This document shows positions 16,582-26,310 of a stretch of DNA of 64,000 nt, piece by piece. The notes under the pieces were generated by a model that worked only from the letters and a program-made list of their open reading frames with translations, made no database searches and was not told the origin of the DNA. A program made the translations under genes and the position numbers. This stretch comes from Acetobacteraceae bacterium. GTDB lineage: Bacteria > Pseudomonadota > Alphaproteobacteria > Acetobacterales > Acetobacteraceae. The stretch lies in assembly GCA_030041375.1 (NCBI GenBank), contig JASHOA010000006.1, forward strand, positions 1 to 64,000, written 5' to 3'. Position 1 is the stretch's first letter. Every line of letters begins with the position of its first letter.

Positions 16582-17537
16582 GCCTCTCCCTTCGGCCTGA
16601 TCGGCCCGCCGATTGCTTTCAGCGCCTGCTTGAGCGCGATCAGGCGCCGGTCGCGTTCGGCGAACAGCGCCGAAGGGCTTTCGTTCCAGTCGAAATAGCC
16701 GTGGCCTGCCAGCACGCCGTCGCGCCCTTCAGCCACCAGGCGATCGAGTGTCGTCGAGCGCTTGCCGCCGTGGGGCGGCTCGTAGGGACTGTTGCCGAGT
16801 GCATCGGCCAGGAGCGGCAGCCCGGTGAAATCCGCCTTCGCCAGCACGCCGAGGATCGGCAGGCGGAGCGCCAGCCCGTGGATCACCGCGTCGTCGATTT
16901 CCCGCGCGCTGGCATAGCCTTCGTCGAGCAGGCGATTGACCTCGAGCGAGATCGCGGTCTGGATCCGATTCGCGATATAGCCGGGAATGAAGCGGCGCAT
17001 CACCACCGGCACCTTGCCCATCGCCGCCAGCAGCGCGCGCATTTCCTCGATCACTGCCGGATCGGTCTCCGGGCTGCCCACGACATCGACGAGATCGACG
17101 AGATAGGGTGGCGTGTACCAGTGCGCGATGAGCGCCCGCCGCTGCCTCCCTGCCGGGATCAGCGGGAAGATGTCGAGATAGCTCGTGTTGCTGGCCAGGA
17201 TCACCTCCAGCGGGGCGGCCCTGTCGACGGCGGCGTAGAGCGCGCGCTTGGCTTCCGGCTGCTCGCTGATCGCCTCGACGATGATGTCAGCCCCGGCCAG
17301 CGTATCTTCGAACCGGCCGACGCGCCGGACCGCCGCGCGCAACCGTTCGTTATGCCAGGAGGCATCGACGAGGCCCGCCTCGCGGAGCGTCGCGAGTGCC
17401 TTCTCCATCAGCCCGCCCGCCCGTTCCAGCGCCGCCGGGTCATTGTCGGTGAGGCTGACCGCGTGCCCGCCGAGCGCATAAACCAGCGCCAGCGCATGGC
17501 CCATGATTCCCGCACCGAGCACTGCGATCCGACTCAT
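16578..17537 (-). CDS. 3-hydroxyacyl-CoA dehydrogenase family protein (carnitine dehydrogenase-like)
   Basis: The 319-aa product has a Rossmann motif IAVLGAGIMGHALALVYA (residues 4-21), NTSYLDIFPLIP, and an AHWYTPPYLVDLVDVVGSPETD segment where 3-hydroxybutyryl-CoA dehydrogenases have AHFFNP. This WYTPP/WFNPP-type change is common in members that use non-CoA hydroxy acids such as L-carnitine or L-gulonate. It shares a four-base overlap with the GMC dehydrogenase, so the two probably act in one catabolic path. It diverges from the aminotransferase gene, leaving 145 bp for two promoters. Confidence 0.87.
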   Translation of the reverse strand: MSRIAVLGAGIMGHALALVYALGGHAVSLTDNDPAALERAGGLMEKALATLREAGLVDASWHNERLRAAVRRVGRFEDTLAGADIIVEAISEQPEAKRALYAAVDRAAPLEVILASNTSYLDIFPLIPAGRQRRALIAHWYTPPYLVDLVDVVGSPETDPAVIEEMRALLAAMGKVPVVMRRFIPGYIANRIQTAISLEVNRLLDEGYASAREIDDAVIHGLALRLPILGVLAKADFTGLPLLADALGNSPYEPPHGGKRSTTLDRLVAEGRDGVLAGHGYFDWNESPSALFAERDRRLIALKQALKAIGGPIRPKGEA

Positions 17538-17682
17538 CGGCGCCCTCCCTCGTCCCTGCCTGCGATGCTAACCCGGGCTCGGGGATGCCGCCACCCGGCC
17601 GAGGTGGGAGAATTGCCGGCGGCGCGCGCCGGTGCTCCACTCGGCTCCCGGGGCAAAGAGAACAAGGGGCGAGGAGAACAGG

Positions 17683-18999
17683 ATGAGCGAGGTCCGCATT
17701 CAGAACGCCGATCTCGATTCGGCACTCACCGAAGCGAAAGAAGCCTATGTCGCGCGCAATCCGAAGAGTCTTGCCCGCTTCGTCGAGGCGACTGCCGTGA
17801 TGCCCGGGGGCAACACGCGCTCGGTGCTGTTCTACGCGCCATTTCCGCTCGGCTTTGCCCGCGGCGAGGGAGGGCGGCTCGAGGATCTCGACGGTCACGC
17901 CTATATCGACTTCCTCGGCGAATTTACCGCCGGCATCTATGGGCATTCGCATCCGCTGGTCCGCCGGGCGATCGAGCAGGCCCTCGATGGTGGCATCAAT
18001 CTGGGCGGCCACAATCTCATCGAGGCGCGTTTCGCGCGCGCCGTTACCGAACGCTTCGGGCTCGAGCGCGTGCGCTTCACCAATTCCGGCACCGAGGCGA
18101 ACCTGATGGCGCTGGCAACCGCCGTCGCCGCCACCGGACGGAAGAAGATCATCGTCTTCCGCGGCGGTTATCACGGCGGGGTCTTCATGTTCCGCTCCGG
18201 CAACTCGCCGGTCAACGTGCCGCATGACTTCGTATTGGCGCGCTACAACGATGCAGCAGGCGCAGCCGCGCTGATCGAAAGCCACGCGCGCGAGCTTGCC
18301 GCCGTGATCGTCGAGCCGATGCTCGGCGGCGGCGGTTGCATTCCGGCAGAGCCGGAGTTCCTGGCCACGCTCCGCGCAGCGACGAGCGATGCCGGCGCGG
18401 TGCTGGTTTTCGACGAGGTGATGACCTCGCGGCTTGGACCGCACGGCCTCGCGGCAATGCTCGGCGTTTGCCCGGACCTGACCACGCTCGGCAAATATAT
18501 CGGCGGCGGCATGTCCTTCGGTGCCTTCGGCGGGCGGGCCAGCCTGCTCGATCTCTTCGATCCCAGGCGGGCGGACGCCTTGCCGCATGCCGGCACCTTC
18601 AACAACAACGTGCTGACCATGGCGGCCGGCCTCGCGGGCGTGACCGAGGTCTATACGCCGGCCGCAGCGGTTGCGCTCTCCGCCCGCGGCGAGGCGCTCC
18701 GCGCGCGGCTCAACGCGCAATGCCGGCGCGCGGGGGCGGCGCTGCAATTCACCGGCATCGGCTCGATGATGGCGGCGCACTTCACCGCCGGAGCGATCCG
18801 CCGGCCCGAGGACGTGGCGAATGCCGACCCGCGGCTCAAGGAACTCTTCTTCTTCGATCTTCTCGCCCAAGGAGTCTGGATCGCGCAGCGCGGCATGATC
18901 AATCTCTCGCTGCCGATCGGCGATGTCGAGTGCGATCGGCTCGCGGCGGTGGTCGAAGAGTTTCTCGAGGTCCGCCGGCCGTTGCTTGCCGCCGCGTGA
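17683..18999 (+). CDS. Class III (aspartate aminotransferase family) PLP aminotransferase
   Basis: The 438-aa product starts at the ATG at 17683 (GAGGAGAACAGG upstream). It resembles glutamate-1-semialdehyde aminomutase-like transaminases. TNSGTEANLMAL (133-144) binds PLP phosphate, VFDEVMTSR (242-250, Asp244) contacts the ring nitrogen, and TTLGKYIGGGMSFGA holds Lys271 for the Schiff base. HemL itself is unlikely because the setting is catabolic. The gene diverges from the GMC and hydroxyacyl dehydrogenases and precedes ugpBAEC. It may transaminate an amine or amino acid released from the imported substrate; this is inference. Confidence 0.88.
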   Translation: MSEVRIQNADLDSALTEAKEAYVARNPKSLARFVEATAVMPGGNTRSVLFYAPFPLGFARGEGGRLEDLDGHAYIDFLGEFTAGIYGHSHPLVRRAIEQALDGGINLGGHNLIEARFARAVTERFGLERVRFTNSGTEANLMALATAVAATGRKKIIVFRGGYHGGVFMFRSGNSPVNVPHDFVLARYNDAAGAAALIESHARELAAVIVEPMLGGGGCIPAEPEFLATLRAATSDAGAVLVFDEVMTSRLGPHGLAAMLGVCPDLTTLGKYIGGGMSFGAFGGRASLLDLFDPRRADALPHAGTFNNNVLTMAAGLAGVTEVYTPAAAVALSARGEALRARLNAQCRRAGAALQFTGIGSMMAAHFTAGAIRRPEDVANADPRLKELFFFDLLAQGVWIAQRGMINLSLPIGDVECDRLAAVVEEFLEVRRPLLAAA

Positions 19000-19115
19000 C
19001 ATTGGCGGGACGAATGGGGCTGGCCGCTTGGGCACCGACTGACAGCCATGCTAGCCTGATAAGATCGAAACCGGGGGTGATCTCCGGAAGGCTTCGGTAT
19101 GGGAGGTAATTTTTC

Positions 19116-20447
19116 ATGAAACGCCGCACGCTGCTCACAGGTGCCGCAGCGCTGGCGCTGACACGCCCTGGCCTGCCGGCCGCTGCGGCCGCGCCGACCC
19201 AGATCCTGTTCTGGCACTCGATGAATGGCCCGCTCGGCGATGTGCTCGGCCGGCTGGTCGATCGCTTCAACAAGAGCCAGGGCGCAGTGGTCGTGAATGC
19301 GATCTTCAAGGGCGGCTACGCGGATGCCCTCACCGCCGCGATCGCGGCGTGGCGTGCCGGCCAGGCGCCGCACATTGCCCAGGTGTTCGACGTCGGCACG
19401 GCGACGATGATGGCCGCCGGCCCGGCGGTGAAATATGCCTCGGAGCTGTTCAAGGAGACCGCTGTTCCGCTCGACCCGGCCCGCTACATCGAGGCGGTAC
19501 GTGACTATTACTCCCTGCCCGACGGGCGGATGGGCTCGATGCCGTTCAATTCCTCGACGGCAGTGCTCTGGTACAACCAGGACGCCTTCGAGAAAGCCGG
19601 CCTCGATCCCTCGAAGCCGCCGGCAACCTGGCCCGAACTGGTGGCAGCGGCGAAGGTTCTGAAGGAGAAGAAGGTCACCCGATACGCGGTCACGACGTCC
19701 TGGCCGACCTGGGTCCATTTCGAGCAGTTCTCGGCCATCCACGATGTTCCGTTTGCTTCCGAGGCGAACGGATTCAAGGGACTCGCCGCGCGGCTCCTCG
19801 TCGATGCTTCGCCCTTCGTCGAGAATCTTCAGACCTTGCTGGATATGTCGAAGGACGGCACGTTCAAATATGCCGGGCGGGACAATATTCCCGATCCCGT
19901 CTTCTATTCCGGCCAGGCGGCGATGGCGTTCAACTCCTCGGCCGCGCGCGGGGCGCTCGTGAAAACCGCGAAATTCCGCTTCGCCAATTCCTTCCTGCCC
20001 TACCACCCGCACATCATTTCGAAACCGATCAACTCCATCATCGGGGGTGCCAGCCTCTGGACGATGACGTCCCCGCACCGGACGGGGGCCGAATACAAGG
20101 CGGCGGCCGAGTTCCTCGCCTTCCTCGGCGCGGCACGACAGGACGCGGAATGGGCGGAGGGGACAGGCTACGTGCCGGTCACCTTCGCGGGCTCGGATCT
20201 GCTGGAGAAGGAGGGCTATTACGCGAAGAATCCGGGCACGCAACTGCCGGTTCTGCAGCTCGAGCGCAAGCCCGTGACCGAGAATTCGAAGGGCATTCGC
20301 CTGGGCGACCTGCCCGAAATCCGGGTCATCATAGAGGAGGAATGGGAGAAGGAACTGCAAGGCGGGTTCGATGCGAAAAGCGCCCTGGCGCGTGCTCTCG
20401 CCCGCGGCAACAAGGTGCTGGCCGACTTCCAGCGTTCGGCCGGGTGA
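19116..20447 (+). CDS. ugpB: sn-Glycerol-3-phosphate-type ABC transporter, periplasmic binding protein
   Basis: The 443-aa product begins MKRRTLLTGAAALALTRPG, a twin-arginine-like or Sec signal. The mature part begins TQILFWHSMNGPLGDVLGRLVDRFNKSQGAVVV, the hallmark opening of UgpB. Later segments GSMPFNSSTAVLWYNQDAFEKAGLDP and PINSIIGGASLWTM are also UgpB-like. The protein binds glycerol-3-phosphate or glycerophosphodiesters in the periplasm. The next three genes are the two permeases and the ATPase, in the order B-A-E-C. Confidence 0.94.
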   Translation: MKRRTLLTGAAALALTRPGLPAAAAAPTQILFWHSMNGPLGDVLGRLVDRFNKSQGAVVVNAIFKGGYADALTAAIAAWRAGQAPHIAQVFDVGTATMMAAGPAVKYASELFKETAVPLDPARYIEAVRDYYSLPDGRMGSMPFNSSTAVLWYNQDAFEKAGLDPSKPPATWPELVAAAKVLKEKKVTRYAVTTSWPTWVHFEQFSAIHDVPFASEANGFKGLAARLLVDASPFVENLQTLLDMSKDGTFKYAGRDNIPDPVFYSGQAAMAFNSSAARGALVKTAKFRFANSFLPYHPHIISKPINSIIGGASLWTMTSPHRTGAEYKAAAEFLAFLGAARQDAEWAEGTGYVPVTFAGSDLLEKEGYYAKNPGTQLPVLQLERKPVTENSKGIRLGDLPEIRVIIEEEWEKELQGGFDAKSALARALARGNKVLADFQRSAG

Positions 20448-20492
20448 GAGCGGCCGCGCCCGCGGCACGCTGAGGCCGATCTTCGGCGGCGC

Positions 20493-21374
20493 ATGGACCG
20501 GCGGACGATTTTCGGCGGGCGGCTGTTGCCGATCGCTTTCGTTCTGCCGCAGCTTCTCGTCACCTTCCTCTTTTTCCTTCTGCCGGCGGGCAAGGCGATT
20601 TATGGGAGCTTCACCCAGACCGACGCCTTCGGCCTGCACACCCGGTTCATCGGGTTCGCGAACTTCGTTTCCCTCCTCGACGATGCGGGATATCGCGCTG
20701 CGTTCGGACGCACCGCGATCTTCTGCGCGCTGGTCACGCTGCTCGCGATGGCGTCGGCACTCCTGTTCGCGATCTTTGCGGATCATGAAATCCGCGGCCG
20801 CGCCATCTATCGCACGCTCCTGATCTGGCCCTACGCAGTGGCGCCTGCCGTCTCGGCGGTGCTCTGGGTATTCGTCATGCATCCCGAGGTCGGCATCGTC
20901 GGGCGCGAACTCGGGCGGTTCGGCATCCACTGGGACTACACGGTGAACGGCACCCAGGCGCTCGGGCTTGTCATCGTCGCCAGCGCCTGGACCCAGGTGA
21001 GTTACAACTTCGTCTTCTATCTCGCCGGCCTGCAATCGATTCCGTCGAGCGTGATCGAGGCCGCGCGAATGGACGGGGCGGGCGGCTTCCGCCGCTTCCG
21101 CACCATCGTGTTTCCGCTCTTGATGCCGACCACCTTCTTCCTTCTGATCGTCAATCTCGTCTACGCCGCCTTCGATACCTTCGGCACGATCATGGCGCTG
21201 ACACGGGGCGGCCCCGGCCAGGCAACGGTGACGCTGGTGGTGAAGGTCTATCGCGATGGCGTCGTCAATCTCGATCTCGCGGGCTCCTCCGCGCAGTCGG
21301 TGATCCTGATGCTGATCGTGATCGGGCTGACGGCCGTGCAGTTCCGCTTCCTCGGGCGGCGGACGATCTCCTGA
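20493..21374 (+). CDS. ugpA: sn-Glycerol-3-phosphate-type ABC transporter permease UgpA
   Basis: The 293-aa inner-membrane product has six predicted membrane segments and the MalF-type EAA loop [28 protein letters not shown] (about residues 185-212). It begins [26 protein letters not shown], typical of UgpA. It starts 45 bp after ugpB. Its stop overlaps the ATG of ugpE by one base (21374). Confidence 0.95.
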   Translation: MDRRTIFGGRLLPIAFVLPQLLVTFLFFLLPAGKAIYGSFTQTDAFGLHTRFIGFANFVSLLDDAGYRAAFGRTAIFCALVTLLAMASALLFAIFADHEIRGRAIYRTLLIWPYAVAPAVSAVLWVFVMHPEVGIVGRELGRFGIHWDYTVNGTQALGLVIVASAWTQVSYNFVFYLAGLQSIPSSVIEAARMDGAGGFRRFRTIVFPLLMPTTFFLLIVNLVYAAFDTFGTIMALTRGGPGQATVTLVVKVYRDGVVNLDLAGSSAQSVILMLIVIGLTAVQFRFLGRRTIS

Positions 21375-22213
21375 TGCATCGGCGGATCGACTGGCCCGCG
21401 CATCTCGTGCTGCTGCTCGGCGTCGCCCTGTTTGCCTTCCCGGTCTGGCTCGTTTTTGCCGGCGCGACCCAGGATGCGGGCGCGATCAACCGCGGCGATC
21501 TTTCGCTGATCCCGGATTTTTCCCACCTCGGCATTTTTCTCTCCGTGCTGCTGCACGGCTATGGAGAGGCCGGCGGGCATCCGGCCTGGCGGATGCTGAT
21601 GATCTCGGCGGGCATGGCGCTCTCGATCGCCGTTGGCAAGATCGTGATCTCGGTACTCTCGGCATACGCAGTCGTCTTCTTCCGTTTTCCCTTCCGCATG
21701 GCGGCATTCTGGACCATTTTCATCACCCTGATGCTGCCGGTCGAGGTGCGCATCATCCCGACCTACGCGGTGATGGCGGACTTCCACATGATCAACAGCT
21801 TCGCGGGCCTCACCGTGCCGTTGATCGCCTCCGCCACCGCGACGCTCTTGTTCCGCCAGGTCTATCTGGCGATTCCGGACGAACTGGTGGAGGCGGCGCG
21901 GATGGACGGCGCGGGCCCGATCCGCTTCCTGTTCGACATGCTGATCCCGGTTTCGGCGGCGAACATGGCCGCGCTGTTCGTGATCCTGTTCGTCTATGGC
22001 TGGAACCAATATCTCTGGCCCTTGCTGGTTGCGACCGACCCCAGGCTCGACACGATCGTCATCGGGATCGTGCAACTGACGTTCGGAGGATTCACGCTGA
22101 CCCCCTGGAACACGATGATGGCGATGGCCGTGCTGGCGATCGTCCCGCCGGTCGTGGTGGTGGTGGCGATGCAGCGCTGGTTCGTGCACGGCCTGGCGGA
22201 GGTCGAGAAGTAG
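21374..22213 (+). CDS. ugpE: sn-Glycerol-3-phosphate-type ABC transporter permease UgpE
   Basis: The 279-aa product is a MalG-type permease with six membrane helices and the EAA loop [36 protein letters not shown]. It contains [34 protein letters not shown], which is close to the UgpE consensus. One-base overlaps with ugpA (start) and ugpC (stop) indicate tight translational coupling. Confidence 0.95.
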   Translation: MHRRIDWPAHLVLLLGVALFAFPVWLVFAGATQDAGAINRGDLSLIPDFSHLGIFLSVLLHGYGEAGGHPAWRMLMISAGMALSIAVGKIVISVLSAYAVVFFRFPFRMAAFWTIFITLMLPVEVRIIPTYAVMADFHMINSFAGLTVPLIASATATLLFRQVYLAIPDELVEAARMDGAGPIRFLFDMLIPVSAANMAALFVILFVYGWNQYLWPLLVATDPRLDTIVIGIVQLTFGGFTLTPWNTMMAMAVLAIVPPVVVVVAMQRWFVHGLAEVEK

Positions 22214-23346
22214 TGGCAACGCTCGAACTGGCGGGGCTGGCGAAAAGCTTCGGGGCGCTGGCCGTGCTGCACGGGGTCGATCTCGCGCTGGCGGATGGCG
22301 AGATGGTGGTGATCGTCGGCGCCTCCGGCTGCGGCAAATCGACGCTGCTCCGCCTCGTCGCCGGCCTCGAAGAGCCGAGTGCGGGGAGCGTCGTGCTGGA
22401 CGGGCGGGACGTGACACGTCTCGATCCGGCGGCGCGGGACATTGCGATGGTGTTCCAGAACTATGCGCTCTACCCGCACATGAGCGTATTCGAGAACATG
22501 GCCTATGGCCTGCGCATCCGCCGCCTCGGGCGGGCGGACATCCGCCGCCGCGTCGATCAGGCCGCGCGCATGCTCGGGATCGAGGGGCTTTTGGATCGCA
22601 AGCCCCGGCAACTCTCCGGCGGCCAGCGCCAGCGCGTGGCGATGGGCCGGGCGATCGTGCGCGAGCCCAAGCTCTTCCTGTTCGATGAGCCGCTTTCCAA
22701 TCTCGACGCCAGGCTGCGTGTGCAGATGCGTGCCGAGATCCGTCGCCTGCAGCGACGGCTGGGAGTGACGAGCCTCTATGTCACGCACGATCAGGTTGAG
22801 GCGATGACGCTCGGCGATCGGCTGGTGGTGATGCATGAGGGGCGGCCGGCGCAGGTGGCAAGCCCGCTCGAGGTCTTTTCCCGCCCCGCCAACACCTATG
22901 TGGCGGGCTTCATCGGCGCCCCGGCAATGAATTTTCTTCCCGCCCGTCTTGCCGACGCCGGCCGGGCTGCCGTTCTGAAGGCGGGCCCGGTGATTGCGTT
23001 TGCGGATGGCCCGCGCGCCGGGCGGGACGGGCGCGCGCTCATCATCGGCATCCGGCCCGAGGATGTGACGGTGCTTCCGGAGGGTGCCGCTCAGGGGCTC
23101 AGGCTCGCGGTCGATCTGGTCGAACCGCTCGGCTCGGAGACGCTGCTGCACGGCAGGCTGCCCGGAGGGGCCGCATTCACCGTACAGCGCGCCGGCATGG
23201 TGCGCGTCGGCGAGGAAATGACCGTCGGGTTCTCTCCGGCCTCGCTCCATGTGTTCGAGGCGGAAACCGGCCGCCGCCTGGAACCTGTTTCGCTCGCCCC
23301 GCCGGCGCGAGTCGAATCCTCAGCCGCCATGCACGGGTCACGCTGA
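22213..23346 (+). CDS. ugpC: sn-Glycerol-3-phosphate-type ABC transporter ATPase UgpC
   Basis: The 377-aa ATPase starts at a GTG overlapping the ugpE TAG. It has Walker A GASGCGKS (36-43), the Q-loop FQNYALYPH, the ABC signature QLSGGQRQR (133-141), Walker B LFLFDEP (154-160) and the switch His in [10 protein letters not shown]. The C-terminal ~130 residues form the MalK-type TOBE/regulatory domain ([13 protein letters not shown]). It powers uptake through UgpAE. It is the last gene of the operon; a gene-free, repeat-bearing region follows. Confidence 0.95.
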   Translation: MATLELAGLAKSFGALAVLHGVDLALADGEMVVIVGASGCGKSTLLRLVAGLEEPSAGSVVLDGRDVTRLDPAARDIAMVFQNYALYPHMSVFENMAYGLRIRRLGRADIRRRVDQAARMLGIEGLLDRKPRQLSGGQRQRVAMGRAIVREPKLFLFDEPLSNLDARLRVQMRAEIRRLQRRLGVTSLYVTHDQVEAMTLGDRLVVMHEGRPAQVASPLEVFSRPANTYVAGFIGAPAMNFLPARLADAGRAAVLKAGPVIAFADGPRAGRDGRALIIGIRPEDVTVLPEGAAQGLRLAVDLVEPLGSETLLHGRLPGGAAFTVQRAGMVRVGEEMTVGFSPASLHVFEAETGRRLEPVSLAPPARVESSAAMHGSR

Positions 23347-24054
23347 CATCCGGAATCGTGCGTAAGTGAGGGAGATCTTCTGCTTCCACCGGCACCATTC
23401 CCCTCTCCCTCTGGGAGGCGGCCCCTTTCTTCCCCTCTCCCTCCGGGAGGCGGCCCCTTTCTTCCCCTCTCCCTCTGGGAGAGGGGTTGGGGTGAGGGAT
23501 CCGGTCCCCCTCGCTCGGGCCCTCCATCGCGGGGCGCCGAAGACTTTGCAACAGAGCTCTCGAAGCAGCGGACGCGGAAGCAACTCCCAGTCGAGCCATG
23601 CCGGGAACGAGGCTTGGTTCGAGGTATCCGATACCAGCGGCTGGACGGCGTGAGGCGTGGGGACTTCGTAACGGTTGCCTAAGGGGACCAGGGCAAGCCC
23701 CGGCCCGCTCTCGTGGTGCAGGCGGATCATTTCGGAGAGCTTCCCTCGGTCGCTGTCTGACCGATCACCACCACGCTGGTTGGCGCGCCACTGTTGCGGG
23801 TGCCGGTTGAGCCCGGCGAACGGAATGGGTTGACGAGGCGCTTGCCGATCATGGTGGACAAGCCGCAGACTCCGTCGAGGAGCAGACTGGGCCCTGTTAT
23901 CGGGCGGTTGGACGATGCAACAATGGTGAGGGTGAACCGTGTCCTGGCGGTCTTCCTCGGACTAGCGTGACGCGAGCGGGCTTTTTTCGTCCTTACCGAG
24001 ATGCCTTGGTGTCCTGCCCCGAAATGTGCGGGCGGGACACTGGCGGGCGCGCGG
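23347..24054. other. Gene-free region with tandem family 2 repeats
   Basis: No gene is supported in these 708 bp. The first part holds the triple repeat at 23399-23498. From about 23520 to 24000 both strands carry short open frames; two overlapping minus-strand frames (near 23727-24074 and 23338-23730) look like pieces of a decayed gene, but I recognise no family. It separates the convergent ugp operon and histidine kinase gene. Confidence 0.45.
23399..23498 (+). repeat. Family 2 repeat, copy 2, in three tandem 32-bp units
   Basis: Units at 23399-23430 and 23431-23462 differ at one base; the third starts at 23463 and continues into the full palindrome CCCTCTCCC-TCT-GGGAGAGGG followed by GTTGGGGTGAGGG. 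The truncated first two units carry GGGAGGCGGCCCC instead of the full right arm. Confidence 0.85.
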
Positions 24055-26118
24055 TCAGGTCTCGAGCAACGCACGGAGTGTCGTCGCGCCGGCGCGGTAT
24101 TCGGCCTCGATCGGGCCGAGAGAGGCGGTATCGGCTCCCCCTTTGGCGGCCAGGTTGGAAAGCTCGCGCGCCAGCGCCGAAAGCCGGCTCAGCCCATAAG
24201 TGGCTGCCGTGCCGGCGATGCTGTGCGCGATCGCTGCCGCCTCCGCCTCGCTGCCGCCGCCGATCGCATCCCGCAGGCGCGGCAGCCGCCCAGCAATATC
24301 GGCGAGGCATTCCTCCGCGAGATGGGCCAGCAGCCCGGCCGGCAACTCGCGGCGCAAGCTGGCCAGCCGGGCCAGATCCAGGCTCGACGATGGGGCCTCC
24401 GCGGCCGGGCTCGCCGCCTCGACGTGCCGGCCGGGGCGCGGCCGGAGCTCGGCCTTGAGCGCGTTGATCAGGCTGCGCTGCCCCACCGGCTTGCCGATCA
24501 TCTCGTTCATTCCGGCAGCCAGGCACCGACTCCGCGTTTCAGCCGAAGCGGCAGCGGTCAGACCCACCAGCGGAACCTGGGCCCCCGGGCCGTGCATGGC
24601 GCGAATCCGCTGCGCGGCTTCGAATCCGTTGATGCCCGGAAGATGCAGATCGAGGAAGGCAATGTCGTACGGGCGCCGGTCCAGCACCGCGAGCGCCGTC
24701 TCGCCGCTGCCCGCGATATCGACGAGGTGCCCTTCGCGTCGCAGCATCGTCGCCAGCACGAGCTGATTCGCCGGCACATCCTCGACCACCAGGATACGGG
24801 CGCGGTTGAGCGGGCGATGCTCCGCCGGGGTTTCCGGCGGGGAGACCGGCGCCAGCGCCGGGGCCAGCGGAATCGCAAGCCAGAACCGGTTGCCTTCCTC
24901 GGCCGGCTCGCAGCCAATTCTGCCGCCCATCAGCCTGACCAGCCGCTCGGAGATCGCAAGCCCGAGCCCGCTGCCGGGCAGCGGGCTGGCGGCAGCGTTC
25001 TCCAGGCGCTGGAACGGCTGGAACAGGCGCTGGCGGCCTGCCTCGGGGATGCGCGGGCCGGGATCGATGACGGAGAGCGAAAGCGCGCGCCATTCGCCCT
25101 CGGTCTCGGCCGCCGCCGCCAGCGTGATCGTGCCCGGCGCGGAGAATTTCACGGCATTGCTGAGAAAATTGAGGAGAACCTGGCGAACCCGCCGTGGATC
25201 GGCGTGCAGAGCCTCGGGAAGATCGGGGGCCAGCGAAAGCGAGATGGTCTGGCCGCGCCCGGCCGCCTGCGAACGGAAGATATCGATGATCGAGAGCAGC
25301 AATGGGCGGAGCGAGAAATCCTCGGGCGCCAGGCGGAACTGGCCGGCGTCCATGCGCGCGATATCGAGGATGTCGGAAATGAGAGTGCGCAGCGCGTCGC
25401 CCGCCCCGCGTGCCGCCTCCACGAGGTTCTGCTGGGCGGCGCCCAGTCCGGAGGCAGCCAGGAGTTCGAGGCTGTTGATCACGGCATTGAGCGGCGAACG
25501 CACCTCGTGCGCCACGGTGGCGACGAACTCGGCCTTGGCGGCGGTGGCTGCCGCGGCGGTCTCCTGGGCCAGCCGCTTGGAGACCTCCGCCTGCTTGCGC
25601 GCGGTGATGTCCGCGTAGAGGGTGACGAAGCCGCCATCCGGCATCTGGCTGCGGCGGAGTTCGATCGCCATGCCGTTCGGGCGCTGCCGTTCGATGGAAC
25701 CGAACGGGATCGGGTCGCGCATGCGCTGCATCCGCCGTGCGACTTCCGCCTCGACATCGACCGGGCCGAATTCGCCAAGCCGTGCCTGGATGCTCAGGAT
25801 TTCCTCCATGGTCATGCCCTGGCGCAGCAGCTCCTTGGGGACGCCGGTCCGCACCGGGAAGAGCGCATTCCATTGCCGAAGGCGCATCTCGCCATCGACC
25901 AGCATCACGCCATCGGACATGTTGGCGAGCATGCCTTCGAGTTGAGCGGACTTGGCTTCCGCCTCACCCTTGGCCGCGGCCAATTCGCGATTCGCGCGCC
26001 TGAGTGCGGATCGGTCACTGAGGACTGCCCGCCATCGCGTCTGCAGGGAAGCCATGCCTGGGAGCGAGAAACGCATCCTTGCCATGCCCGCCGCCGAGCA
26101 TAACCTGGAGGCGAACAT
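24055..26118 (-). CDS. Hybrid sensor histidine kinase with PAS, receiver and Hpt domains
   Basis: The 687-aa product has no clear membrane segment. Order: an N-terminal coiled coil (about 35-65); a PAS domain of the PAS_7 type (66-178, MSDGVMLVDGEMRLRQWN); HisKA with phospho-acceptor His204 (TVAHEVRSPLNAVI); HATPase with N-box Asn321 and GSGLGLAIS (382-390); a receiver with Asp490 (FLDLHLPG) and Lys543; and a C-terminal Hpt with His632 (AHSIAGTAA). The full internal His-Asp-His relay means a separate response regulator must receive the signal; none is adjacent. The signal is unknown. Confidence 0.93.
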   Translation of the reverse strand: MFASRLCSAAGMARMRFSLPGMASLQTRWRAVLSDRSALRRANRELAAAKGEAEAKSAQLEGMLANMSDGVMLVDGEMRLRQWNALFPVRTGVPKELLRQGMTMEEILSIQARLGEFGPVDVEAEVARRMQRMRDPIPFGSIERQRPNGMAIELRRSQMPDGGFVTLYADITARKQAEVSKRLAQETAAAATAAKAEFVATVAHEVRSPLNAVINSLELLAASGLGAAQQNLVEAARGAGDALRTLISDILDIARMDAGQFRLAPEDFSLRPLLLSIIDIFRSQAAGRGQTISLSLAPDLPEALHADPRRVRQVLLNFLSNAVKFSAPGTITLAAAAETEGEWRALSLSVIDPGPRIPEAGRQRLFQPFQRLENAAASPLPGSGLGLAISERLVRLMGGRIGCEPAEEGNRFWLAIPLAPALAPVSPPETPAEHRPLNRARILVVEDVPANQLVLATMLRREGHLVDIAGSGETALAVLDRRPYDIAFLDLHLPGINGFEAAQRIRAMHGPGAQVPLVGLTAAASAETRSRCLAAGMNEMIGKPVGQRSLINALKAELRPRPGRHVEAASPAAEAPSSSLDLARLASLRRELPAGLLAHLAEECLADIAGRLPRLRDAIGGGSEAEAAAIAHSIAGTAATYGLSRLSALARELSNLAAKGGADTASLGPIEAEYRAGATTLRALLET

Positions 26119-26310
26119 TAAGCGTCCTCCGGCGGGCGCGCAACGAAATGCTGCGCGCGCGAAAATTCCCGCGACCTCGCCCGGCCCAAGGCTTGCCCGT
26201 CCGCCCCGCCGATGCGAAGGTCCGGCACGCGCCGGTTGCGCCGCATTCCCGGAAGCGAAAGAGGCCTATGGGGCGGGCGGCGGCGCGGCGTTTGTCTCGA
26301 CGAGGAGGCT
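26119..26310. other. Divergent intergenic region
   Basis: This 190-bp region separates the divergent histidine kinase and icd genes and should hold both promoters. No repeat or riboswitch is seen. Confidence 0.4.

Noticed and set aside
14602-16698. A 698-codon plus-strand open frame
   Set aside because: It is antisense to the GMC dehydrogenase, has no motif and reads as Arg/Ala/Gly-rich shadow sequence typical of high-GC DNA.
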